From: Catenibacterium sp. co_0103
GTDB taxonomy: Bacteria > Bacillota_I > Bacilli_A > Erysipelotrichales > Coprobacillaceae
Assembly: GCF_004168205.1 (NCBI RefSeq)
Contig: NZ_RCYB01000096.1
Location: 1 to 6,887 of the forward strand
Reading direction: 5' to 3'
DNA length: 6,887 nucleotides
The notes below the pieces were generated by a model that saw nothing but the letters and a program-made list of their open reading frames with translations, ran no database searches and had not been told where the DNA came from. Position numbers and translations under genes: made by a program. Shown here in pieces: positions 1-5,961 of this stretch (positions are counted from its first letter, which is position 1; each line of letters begins with the position of its first letter).

Positions 1-64
1 TCGGTCTTGAAAACCGACAGAGGATTAACGTCCTGCGGGGGTTCGAATCCCTCAACCTGCGCCA
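1..64 (+). tRNA. tRNA-Ser(UGA), 3' part, cut by window edge
   Basis: This is the 3' part of a serine tRNA; its acceptor 5' strand and D arm lie before the window. The anticodon stem pairs TCGGT (1-5) with ACCGA (13-17) around a 7-base loop whose third to fifth bases are TGA (8-10), which reads UCN serine codons. A long class II variable arm follows (stem AGGA 21-24 with TCCT 31-34), as expected for tRNA-Ser. The T arm has stem 37-41 with 49-53 and loop TTCGAAT (42-48). The acceptor 3' strand is 54-60, the discriminator base is G61, and CCA (62-64) is encoded in the DNA. Long variable arm and anticodon together make the identity secure. Confidence 0.95.
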
Positions 65-73
65 TTGAATGTT

Positions 74-101
74 ACTCAGGAGAGATCCTGAGTTTTTTTT
101 T
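74..101 (+). terminator. Rho-independent terminator of tRNA-Ser
   Basis: An 8-bp perfect stem, ACTCAGGA (74-81) with TCCTGAGT (86-93), closes a GAGA tetraloop of the GNRA type and runs directly into nine T residues (93-101). It starts 10 bases after the tRNA CCA end, so it ends the tRNA transcript and insulates it from the MFS operon downstream. Confidence 0.93.
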
Positions 102-116
102 CAGAACATGTAAGAG

Positions 117-146
117 ATTACAGAATTATTTCTGTTCTGTTATAAT
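117..146 (+). promoter_or_regulatory. Sigma-A-type promoter of the MFS-nitroreductase operon
   Basis: A perfect -10 hexamer TATAAT (141-146) is preceded by TGT (138-140), giving an extended -10 element. The best -35 is ATTACA (117-122), four of six matches to TTGACA, with an 18-bp spacer. It lies after the tRNA terminator and 31 bp before the MFS start codon. The spacer contains a perfect palindrome, listed separately. Confidence 0.75.
120..135. repeat. Palindrome in promoter spacer, possible operator
   Basis: ACAGAA (120-125) and TTCTGT (130-135) form a perfect inverted repeat with a 4-bp centre, placed between the -35 and -10 elements of the MFS promoter. A second, partly overlapping pairing exists between CAGAAC (102-107) and GTTCTG (134-139). 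The position is classic for a repressor operator, but no regulator gene is visible in the window. The half-sites are short and AT-rich enough that chance is possible. Confidence 0.4.
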
Positions 147-176
147 ATTATTATCACATGTAAGGGAGATCATAAA

Positions 177-1361
177 ATGGAACAATCAAAAAGTATTAAT
201 GTTAGATACTCAATGTTGCAGGGGATTTACTATGTAGGATTCTGTGCAGTTATTGGCTATGCCGCTGTATATCTAGGGTCAATTGGCATGAGTTCATCTT
301 TAATTGGGATTGTACTTGCAATCGCAAATATTCTGACAAGTATTGCACAACCCGTACTTGGAGGATTTGTAGATAAGTCAAACATTTCTATGAAGAAAGT
401 CTTAATGATCATGTTTGGTCTTTGTAGTATTCTATCTGTATTCCTCATGTTTGTAAGTAAGGTGACATTCTTAGCTGCTGCTTTGTTTATTGCAGTTTCT
501 ACAATTCTTTATACTACAATGCCTTTAGTTAACTCACTTGCTTTCGCATTCCAGAAGCATGGTATTGATGTTAAGTTTGGTGTAGCACGTGGTATTGGAT
601 CAGTGGCTTATGCTCTTGCGTCTCTTGTATTAGGAAACGTTGTAAAGGCAGTAAGTCCTACTTTAATGCCTCTTGCCTATATTATCATCTTCTTAGGTAT
701 TTTACCTCTTATTCGCTCATTTAAGATGCCTGAGACAGAAATAGATGAAGTCATTGAAGAAAAAGTAGTAGAAAAAGAAAGCACAGGAGCTTTTATTAAG
801 AAGCATCTTAAATTCATGATCTTTTTAGCTGGTTTTGTATTAGTTTATTTTGATCATACAATCATCAACAATTTCTTTATTAATGTAATTAGAAACGTTG
901 GTGGTAATACTGGAGATATGGGTAATGCAGTATTTTTGGCTGCGATGTTGGAACTTCCTACAATGGCTTTATTTGAAAAGTATAAAAATAATATCAATAT
1001 CAAAAATACAATCATCATTTCCGCAATATTCTTCACACTTAAACATACTTTAACTTATTTTGCGACAAATATGTTTATGATCTATTTAGCTCAGGCGACA
1101 CAGATGCTTGCTTATGCATTATTTATTCCTGCATCTGTTTATTATGTAGATAAATTATTTGATGCAAAGGATGCAGTTAAAGGACAGGCACTCGTTACTA
1201 CAAGTATGACTGTATCTGGTGTACTAGCTAGTTTCTTAGGTGGTATTCTACTAGATAGTATGGGTGTTTATGAAACATTATTTTTAGGTTTAGTATTAAG
1301 TGCAGTAGGCACAATTGTGATGATTGTGACTGTTGAGAACGTAAATAAGAAGGGGACTTAA
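177..1361 (+). CDS. MFS permease, LacY/oligosaccharide-symporter-like
   Basis: This is a polytopic inner-membrane carrier of the major facilitator superfamily, 394 residues, the usual size for a 12-helix member. Hydrophobic segments fill residues 15-180 and 212-385, split by a charged central loop (about 183-208, rich in E and K), the typical 6+6 layout. The loop after the second helix carries a motif-A-like GGFVDK (62-67). The stretch KFGVARGIGSVAYAL (133-147) resembles the corresponding LacY-type segment with its conserved arginine and GS, which places it near the oligosaccharide:H+ symporter / MFS_1-like branch. The start is fixed by AAGGGAG (162-168), 8 bases before ATG. It is the first gene of an operon with the nitroreductase 2 bp downstream. 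The substrate cannot be read from sequence: sugar or nucleoside uptake and drug efflux are all possible. Confidence 0.85.
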   Translation: MEQSKSINVRYSMLQGIYYVGFCAVIGYAAVYLGSIGMSSSLIGIVLAIANILTSIAQPVLGGFVDKSNISMKKVLMIMFGLCSILSVFLMFVSKVTFLAAALFIAVSTILYTTMPLVNSLAFAFQKHGIDVKFGVARGIGSVAYALASLVLGNVVKAVSPTLMPLAYIIIFLGILPLIRSFKMPETEIDEVIEEKVVEKESTGAFIKKHLKFMIFLAGFVLVYFDHTIINNFFINVIRNVGGNTGDMGNAVFLAAMLELPTMALFEKYKNNINIKNTIIISAIFFTLKHTLTYFATNMFMIYLAQATQMLAYALFIPASVYYVDKLFDAKDAVKGQALVTTSMTVSGVLASFLGGILLDSMGVYETLFLGLVLSAVGTIVMIVTVENVNKKGT

Positions 1362-1363
1362 AT

Positions 1364-1876
1364 ATGTTAGATGTTTTAAAAACAAGAAGAAGTATTAGAA
1401 AATATACAGATGAAATGCCTAGAGATGAAGATCTTGAGAGAATTGTAGAAGCTGGTTTATATGCTCCTACTGGTATGGGCAGACAGGGCGTTAAGTTTGT
1501 AGTAGTAAAGAATAAAGAAATGAGAGATCATTTATCAAAGTTGAATGCTGATATTATGGGGAGTGATAAAGATCCTTTCTATGGTGCGCCTGTAGTGATT
1601 GTAGTATTAGCAAAGAAAGAATATCCCACATATATCTATGATGGATCACTTGCGATTGGCAATATGCTCAATGAAGCACATGGCTTAGGACTTGGTTCTT
1701 GCTGGATTCATCGTGCGAAAGAAGTATTTGAAGGTGAAGAAGGAAGAAGACTTCTTAAAGAATGGGGCATTGAAGAAGACTATGAAGGTATCGGAAATGT
1801 TATTATAGGATTTGCGGATGGTAAGGCTCCAGAAGCAGCACCTCGTCTTGATCATCGTGTGATTACAATCGAATAA
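1364..1876 (+). CDS. Nitroreductase-family FMN oxidoreductase
   Basis: This is a cytoplasmic flavoprotein of the nitroreductase superfamily, whose members are usually FMN-containing homodimers that use NAD(P)H to reduce nitro compounds, quinones, flavins or related acceptors. At 170 residues it is a compact form. The N-terminal RRSIRKY (8-14) is the family signature that holds the FMN phosphate. APTGMGRQ (34-41) matches the conserved A-P-S/T-G segment near the flavin, and GLGLGSCWI (107-115) matches the glycine-rich segment before the last helices. An SD-like AGAAGGGG (1348-1354 region) lies 9 bases before ATG, inside the end of the MFS gene. The gene begins 2 bp after the MFS stop, so the two are almost certainly co-transcribed. 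It has no promoter of its own that I can see, and its physiological substrate is unknown. Confidence 0.9.
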   Translation: MLDVLKTRRSIRKYTDEMPRDEDLERIVEAGLYAPTGMGRQGVKFVVVKNKEMRDHLSKLNADIMGSDKDPFYGAPVVIVVLAKKEYPTYIYDGSLAIGNMLNEAHGLGLGSCWIHRAKEVFEGEEGRRLLKEWGIEEDYEGIGNVIIGFADGKAPEAAPRLDHRVITIE

Positions 1877-2051
1877 TGAAAAAATCCTCCTTGCGGAGGA
1901 TTTTTTTTATTGAAAACAATGAAAGGATACCGGCTGCACCGACACCTAAACAGATTCCTATACCTATATTGTCAAAACAAATACCAAATACGACACCTAA
2001 ACTGATCATAATAGGTAAATAATATGCTAATTTATCATTGTCTTTTTTCAT
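1863..2051 (-). CDS. Small glycine-rich membrane protein, hypothetical
   Basis: A 62-residue protein of unknown function. After a charged N-terminus (MKKDNDKLAYYLP) comes one long hydrophobic stretch, about residues 11-45, with repeated small-residue motifs (SLGVVFGI, IGIGICLGVGAAG). This resembles short glycine-rich membrane proteins common in Bacillota, which have no firm role. An upstream in-frame ATG at 2078 would add nine residues, but the ATG at 2051 is preferred: GAGGTGAT lies just upstream with ideal spacing, while the upstream ATG has no ribosome site. The last 14 or so residues (KKILRKEDFFIIRL) are encoded by the terminator hairpin and the antisense end of the nitroreductase gene, so this tail may be a recent extension after loss of an earlier stop. 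It lies 48 bp after the HAD gene. Confidence 0.65.
   Translation of the reverse strand: MKKDNDKLAYYLPIMISLGVVFGICFDNIGIGICLGVGAAGILSLFSIKKILRKEDFFIIRL
1879..1908. terminator. Bidirectional terminator between convergent genes
   Basis: The stem ATCCTCC (1884-1890) with GGAGGAT (1895-1901) closes a 4-base loop and is flanked by A's on the left (1879-1884) and eight T's on the right (1901-1908). It therefore works as a hairpin plus U-tract on both strands. Read on the plus strand it ends the MFS-nitroreductase transcript, just after the stop at 1874-1876. Read on the minus strand, with a GCAA loop, it sits inside the coding frame of the small membrane protein. Confidence 0.88.
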
Positions 2052-2055
2052 GAAA

Positions 2056-2062
2056 TCACCTC
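2056..2062 (-). promoter_or_regulatory. Ribosome binding site of small membrane protein
   Basis: On the minus strand GAGGTGA lies just upstream of the ATG at 2051-2049, with GAGG 7 bases from the start codon. It matches the 16S anti-Shine-Dalgarno well. It decides between the two in-frame ATGs in favour of the downstream one and is the main evidence that this small frame is translated. Confidence 0.8.
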
Positions 2063-2073
2063 GACTAGAGTAT

Positions 2074-2102
2074 ATCATACTTATGTGAAGATAAGATGTT
2101 TA
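2074..2102 (-). promoter_or_regulatory. Possible promoter of small membrane protein
   Basis: On the minus strand TAAACA (2102-2097, four of six matches to the -35 consensus) and TATGAT (2079-2074, five of six to the -10) are separated by 17 bp. The -35 overlaps the stop codon of the HAD gene. This could give the small gene its own transcript besides read-through from the phosphatase cluster. In AT-rich DNA such matches also arise by chance. Confidence 0.45.
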
Positions 2103-2903
2103 TTGTGGAAATAAAGCCTTAAGAATATCTTCTAATCCATTTTTATCAATAGGTTTACAGATAATATCAGCTTGTACCTTTAATTCATCTATGGCATTAC
2201 CCATAGCTACACCTACCTGACATAATTGAATCATTTCAATATCATTAAGACCATCACCAAATGCATAGGTATCTTTGATATCTAAACCATAATGTTCGAG
2301 AACTTTCTTAATACCGATGGCTTTACTCATGGTTGGTGAAAAGAACTCAAATGAATTATCACTGCCATGCTGATCAAAACTGATAGTAGTACCAAACTTA
2401 CCATCTAAATAGTCGCTTACTTTCTGCTTGTCTTTATTTGTGACGTTGGCTTCTATTTTAATGGCACGTTTTAAGACATCATCACGGTCAAAATCCATAG
2501 AAAACATCTCTTCCATGCCGAGGTTCTTAAAGAACGTATAAAGCTCTTTATAACGCTTATCAATATAAATATGATGTGCTGTTTCAAGCATATAATCACA
2601 ATTTAGTTCTTCAAGCATATCAACTGTCTGAGTCGCAAGTTCTGTATCCATTCTCTCTTCAAAGATAGATTCACCATCAATCTCGATATAACCACCATTA
2701 TATAAGACATAACCATCAAACCCCAAATCAAGGAACTGCTGGTTAATCATGGCTTTAGGACGACCACTGCAGATAAAAAGCTTATGCCCATTGTTTTGAA
2801 TTCTTTTAAGTTCTCTTTTTACACCTTCAGGTACTTCATAAACTCCATAAGTGTTATCTACAAGCGTACCATCAATATCAAAAAATAATACTTTTTCTTT
2901 CAT
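2100..2903 (-). CDS. Cof-type HAD-IIB phosphatase
   Basis: A cytoplasmic, Mg-dependent HAD-superfamily hydrolase of the Cof/IIB type, 267 residues, normal for the family. Motif I is DIDGT (9-13), with D9 the nucleophile and D11 the acid/base. Motif II is the serine in CSGRP (S46). A IIB cap domain spans about 85-185. Motif III is the lysine K194 in SPTMSKAIG, and motif IV is GDGLND (216-221), supplying metal-binding aspartates. All catalytic residues are present. Relatives dephosphorylate sugar phosphates, flavin or pyridoxal precursors with broad overlap, so the substrate is open. The gene starts 6 bp after the histidine phosphatase stop. Its likely ribosome site, AGAGGT, lies inside the end of that gene with rather long spacing (about 13 bases), suggesting coupled translation. 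Confidence 0.92.
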   Translation of the reverse strand: MKEKVLFFDIDGTLVDNTYGVYEVPEGVKRELKRIQNNGHKLFICSGRPKAMINQQFLDLGFDGYVLYNGGYIEIDGESIFEERMDTELATQTVDMLEELNCDYMLETAHHIYIDKRYKELYTFFKNLGMEEMFSMDFDRDDVLKRAIKIEANVTNKDKQKVSDYLDGKFGTTISFDQHGSDNSFEFFSPTMSKAIGIKKVLEHYGLDIKDTYAFGDGLNDIEMIQLCQVGVAMGNAIDELKVQADIICKPIDKNGLEDILKALFPQ

Positions 2904-2909
2904 ATGTAT

Positions 2910-3488
2910 CTACTTTACCTCTGGTCTTAATATTTCTACAAATTTAAACTCATTGTTATCATATGTATAATGAAGAATACAGCAATTAGTAAATCCTCCT
3001 GAGTTAAAAATAATGTTTGGGTCATTAAATGCACTAAAGAATTGCATAGAAGCGCCGGCATGACTTACTGCAAGAACCACTTCATGGTCTTCTTTATTCA
3101 TGATTTCAGTTAGTGTTTTTACAACTCTATGTTGTACTTGTTTGGTTGTTTCGCCACCATAATGGGGAAATAAGTCATCATATTTAAAATCATCAAAATG
3201 AGGATTTAAATCTTCACTTTCTCCTTCAAATAATCCAAAACCTCTTTCCTTAAGCCCTTTAAGTCTTGTATAAGGTACTTGACCTTCTGTAACTATTTCT
3301 AATGTATCAGATGCTCTTTCAGCCGTACTAGAGTAGTAATGATCAAAAGAAATATCCTTGATCAACTCTCTTGCAGCGTCTGCCTGCTTAATACCTAGTT
3401 CAGTTAGTGGAGAATCACATGATCCCTGAATTCTTCTTCTAACATTAAATAGAGTTTGTCCATGACGCATCATATACAAATGTTTCAT
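2910..3488 (-). CDS. Histidine phosphatase, phosphoglycerate mutase-like
   Basis: A cytoplasmic member of the histidine phosphatase superfamily, branch 1, 192 residues from the chosen start. The signature MRHGQT (7-12) holds the catalytic H9, which forms the phosphohistidine, with R8. R58 in STAER and E81 in LKERGFGLFEGE are the usual substrate-pocket and acid residues, and H143 in AVSHAG is the second catalytic histidine. The short length and lack of mutase insertions favour a phosphatase (broad-specificity, PhoE/CobC-like) over a glycolytic phosphoglycerate mutase. I start it at the ATG at 3488, because AAAGGGG lies 11 bases upstream. The longer frame from 3509 has no ribosome site and would place that AAAGGGG inside the gene. 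It is the first gene of the minus-strand cluster. Confidence 0.9.
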   Translation of the reverse strand: MKHLYMMRHGQTLFNVRRRIQGSCDSPLTELGIKQADAARELIKDISFDHYYSSTAERASDTLEIVTEGQVPYTRLKGLKERGFGLFEGESEDLNPHFDDFKYDDLFPHYGGETTKQVQHRVVKTLTEIMNKEDHEVVLAVSHAGASMQFFSAFNDPNIIFNSGGFTNCCILHYTYDNNEFKFVEILRPEVK

Positions 3489-3499
3489 AATAAATATAA

Positions 3500-3506
3500 C
3501 CCCTTT
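3500..3506 (-). promoter_or_regulatory. Ribosome binding site of histidine phosphatase
   Basis: On the minus strand AAAGGGG lies 11 bases before the ATG at 3488-3486. It overlaps the codons just after an upstream in-frame ATG (3509-3507), so it supports the shorter protein and argues against the longer one. Confidence 0.65.
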
Positions 3507-3523
3507 CATTGGATGATAAGTTA

Positions 3524-3552
3524 ATTATATCTATTATTTAAGAAAAAATTAA
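3524..3552 (-). promoter_or_regulatory. Promoter of the minus-strand phosphatase cluster
   Basis: On the minus strand a perfect TATAAT (3529-3524) is preceded, after a 17-bp spacer, by TTAATT (3552-3547), a weak -35 with three of six matches. It lies 35 bp upstream of the chosen histidine phosphatase start and would transcribe that gene, the HAD gene and probably the small membrane protein. Confidence 0.6.
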
Positions 3553-3583
3553 GGTGAAAGTACACAAATAATACACTTTTCTT

Positions 3584-3592
3584 TGTTAAGAT
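3584..3592 (+). promoter_or_regulatory. Likely extended -10 of the ATPase-HAD operon
   Basis: TGTTAAGAT (3584-3592) is an extended -10 element with four of six core matches to TATAAT, located 26 bp before the ATPase start. I find no convincing -35 at 16-18 bp, so it would rely on the TGn extension or on an activator. It is back-to-back with the minus-strand promoter at 3524-3552. Confidence 0.4.
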
Positions 3593-3600
3593 AGTGCAAT

Positions 3601-3608
3601 AGAGGAGG
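3601..3608 (+). promoter_or_regulatory. Strong ribosome binding site of the P-type ATPase
   Basis: AGAGGAGG (3601-3608), extended by AG, is a near-perfect Shine-Dalgarno. The ATG at 3619 lies about 8-10 bases after it. Two in-frame GTG codons at 3610 and 3613 are too close to the site to be used, so the ATG is the start. Confidence 0.85.
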
Positions 3609-3618
3609 AGTGGTGAAT

Positions 3619-5961
3619 ATGAATGAATTAAAAGGCCTCTCACAACAAGAGGTACAAGAAAGAATAGAACAAGGACAAGTGAATTATACAGGTCAGTCTA
3701 TTTCTAAAACAAAAAAAGAAATTGTGAAGCAGCATACACTTACATATTTCAACTTTCTAAATATATTTTTAGCTGTTTTGATTGTGATTTCAGGACAGCT
3801 GCAGAACTTAACTTTTATTGGAGTTATGGTAGCTAATACAATATTAGGTATCATTCAGGAATTCAAGGTTAAGAAAACTATTGATAAGCTAAGTGTTGTG
3901 ACTGTAGAGAAAGTGAAAACATTACGTGATGGTAACTTGATAGATGTTCCAGTAGAAGAGCTAGTTATGGATGACATTATCTTTCTGCAAGCTGGTAATC
4001 AGATTGGGACAGACTGTCAGGTTATAGAAAATCATGCATTAGAGATTAATGAATCTCTTTTGACTGGGGAATCAGTACCTGTTAAAAAGAAGGAGAACGA
4101 CGAAATCTATGCAGGAACCTTCGTTGTGGCAGGAAGTGGTTATGCAAAAGTAATCCGTGTAGGGAATGCGAACTATTCTACAAAGCTAGTGAACCAAGCT
4201 AAACATAAGAATCTTGCATCTAGTGAGATGAGAGATTCTATTGAGAAGATTATCAAGGTTATGAGTATTATTATTGTGCCAGTCGGTCTATTACTCTTTA
4301 GAGCACAATATAAGGCCATGCCAAATGACTTTAATACCGCATTAGTTAAAACAGTAGGTGGGGTTATTGGGATGATTCCTGAGGGACTTGTCTTATTAAC
4401 TTCTTTATCTTTTGTATTAGGTGTTGGTCGTCTTGCAAAAAAGAAAGCACTTGTTCAACAGATGGAATCCATTGAAGCATTAAGCAGAGTTGATGTACTA
4501 TGTCTTGATAAAACAGGGACTATTACAACAGGTGAACTTAAAGTTAAACATATTGTTCCTATTAGTGATCAATATACGCGTGAGATGATTTGCGATATTA
4601 TGGGTTCATTTGCTTTCTTAGTAGATGATATCAATCCAACTCAGAAAGCTTTAATGAATTACTTCACTAAAAATGATAAATATCATAAGAAATCAGAAGT
4701 ACCATTTTCTTCAGAACGTAAATATCGTGCCATTACTTTTGATGATGATCGTTCTTTTGTGTTAGGTGCTCCTGAATTCTTGACTGATAATAAAGAAATC
4801 TTAGATCAGGTCAGTGGTTATTCTGAGTTTGGTTTACGTGTATTACTGTTAGGAGAAGCAGATTATTTAGAAGAGGGACATTATCATTCTCTTACTCCAG
4901 TTTGTCTTATTGCTATTAGTGATATCATTAAAGAAGATGCACATGATACATTTGATTATTTCAAATCTCAGGGTGTTTCTATTAAAGTCCTTTCAGGAGA
5001 TAACCCTCTTACAGTTTCTCGTGTATGCACCCTTGCAGGGCTTGATAACGCAAATAATTATATGGATGCTTCGACTCTTCCTGATACTGTAGAAGAAATG
5101 AAACAAGTATTAGGAGAAACATGTGTCTTTGGTCGTGTTAAACCAGAACAGAAACAATTGATTATCAAAGCTTTCCAGGAAAATGGTCATGTCGTAGGCA
5201 TGGTCGGTGATGGTGTCAATGATGTACTTGCGATTAAGGATGCAGATTGTGGTATTGCGATGGCCAATGGAGCTGATGCGGCTAAGCAGGCAGCACATAT
5301 TGTATTATTAGATTCTAACTTCAGTTCAATGAAGGAAATTGTAAACGAAGGTCGTGTCATCATTGCGAATATTGAAAAGGTCAGCTCACTATATCTAACT
5401 AAGACTATTTATTCTACAATTCTTAGTCTGATCTTTGGATTCTTCTGCTTAACTTATCCATTTACGCCTTTCCAGCTCTCTTTGGTAAGTGGTATGGCAA
5501 TTGGATTACCATCATTCATTATTACTCTTGAACACGATACAACAATGAGTTCTAAGGGCTTCTTAACACATGTGATTCATACAGCACTTCCATGTGCTTT
5601 AAGTGTTGTAGTGCTTGTACTGTTTAATTTTTTATTAAAATGGATGTTCTTCTTAAATGCGAAATACTTTTCTACATATAGTTTCTTAGTGACTATATTT
5701 ATTAGTTTCATTGTATTATTTAAGGTTTCTAAACCACTCAATTTTTTAAGAAAGTTTAATATTGGTTTAAACGTCCTGCTTACTATTGGTTGCCTTTATG
5801 CAATTCCAACCTATTTTTATATGTATCCTATTACGGACTTACGTGTTATTATAGTAGTAGCTTTTGAATGTGTTGTTGCTTATTATTTAGTCGCACTTAT
5901 CACAAAAGCATTAGATAATATAACTGAATATAGACGTTGGAAGAGGAAGAAGCATGGATAA
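3619..5961 (+). CDS. CtpE-like P-type cation ATPase
   Basis: An inner-membrane P-type ATPase, 780 residues, that moves a cation using ATP. Helices TM1-2 lie at about 43-81. The actuator domain carries TGES (149-152), and TM3-4 (212-272) hold PEGL (254-257) in the cation site. The phosphorylated aspartate is D297 in DKTGT. FSSERK (363-368) and LGAPEF lie in the nucleotide domain, and GDNP (460-463) and GDGVND (530-535) form the hinge. Six further helices fill about 591-765. The segment GMAIGLPSF (625-633), PEGLVLL in TM4 and the N-terminal layout resemble mycobacterial CtpE, reported as a calcium-uptake pump, more than the SERCA/PacL type. There is no N-terminal heavy-metal-binding domain and no CPC motif, so a copper or zinc exporter is unlikely. 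Calcium as substrate is inferred from resemblance. All catalytic motifs are intact. Confidence 0.92.
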   Translation: MNELKGLSQQEVQERIEQGQVNYTGQSISKTKKEIVKQHTLTYFNFLNIFLAVLIVISGQLQNLTFIGVMVANTILGIIQEFKVKKTIDKLSVVTVEKVKTLRDGNLIDVPVEELVMDDIIFLQAGNQIGTDCQVIENHALEINESLLTGESVPVKKKENDEIYAGTFVVAGSGYAKVIRVGNANYSTKLVNQAKHKNLASSEMRDSIEKIIKVMSIIIVPVGLLLFRAQYKAMPNDFNTALVKTVGGVIGMIPEGLVLLTSLSFVLGVGRLAKKKALVQQMESIEALSRVDVLCLDKTGTITTGELKVKHIVPISDQYTREMICDIMGSFAFLVDDINPTQKALMNYFTKNDKYHKKSEVPFSSERKYRAITFDDDRSFVLGAPEFLTDNKEILDQVSGYSEFGLRVLLLGEADYLEEGHYHSLTPVCLIAISDIIKEDAHDTFDYFKSQGVSIKVLSGDNPLTVSRVCTLAGLDNANNYMDASTLPDTVEEMKQVLGETCVFGRVKPEQKQLIIKAFQENGHVVGMVGDGVNDVLAIKDADCGIAMANGADAAKQAAHIVLLDSNFSSMKEIVNEGRVIIANIEKVSSLYLTKTIYSTILSLIFGFFCLTYPFTPFQLSLVSGMAIGLPSFIITLEHDTTMSSKGFLTHVIHTALPCALSVVVLVLFNFLLKWMFFLNAKYFSTYSFLVTIFISFIVLFKVSKPLNFLRKFNIGLNVLLTIGCLYAIPTYFYMYPITDLRVIIVVAFECVVAYYLVALITKALDNITEYRRWKRKKHG

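Noticed and set aside
1..64. tRNA-Ser 3' end as an integration site for a mobile element
   Set aside because: I found no repeat of the tRNA 3' end elsewhere in the window and no integrase gene next to it; the next genes are ordinary metabolic ones.
7..237. A 76-codon open frame starting within the tRNA
   Set aside because: It starts inside the tRNA, crosses the terminator and the promoter, and overlaps the MFS start in another frame. It has no ribosome site.
2052..2078. Nine-residue N-terminal extension of the small membrane protein from the ATG at 2078
   Set aside because: It has no ribosome site, its sequence would span the good site used by the ATG at 2051, and it overlaps the candidate -10 element.
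3489..3509. Seven-residue N-terminal extension of the histidine phosphatase
   Set aside because: The upstream ATG lacks a ribosome site, while AAAGGGG fits the ATG at 3488. Family members normally begin a few residues before the RHG motif.
3554..3581. Imperfect inverted repeat GAAAGT / ACTTTTC in the divergent promoter region
   Set aside because: The arms pair only with a bulge and are short and AT-rich, so I cannot separate them from chance.
5110..5298. A 62-codon minus-strand open frame inside the ATPase gene
   Set aside because: It is antisense to the conserved hinge region (GDGVND) of the ATPase, has no family resemblance, and is explained by the codon pattern of the real gene.
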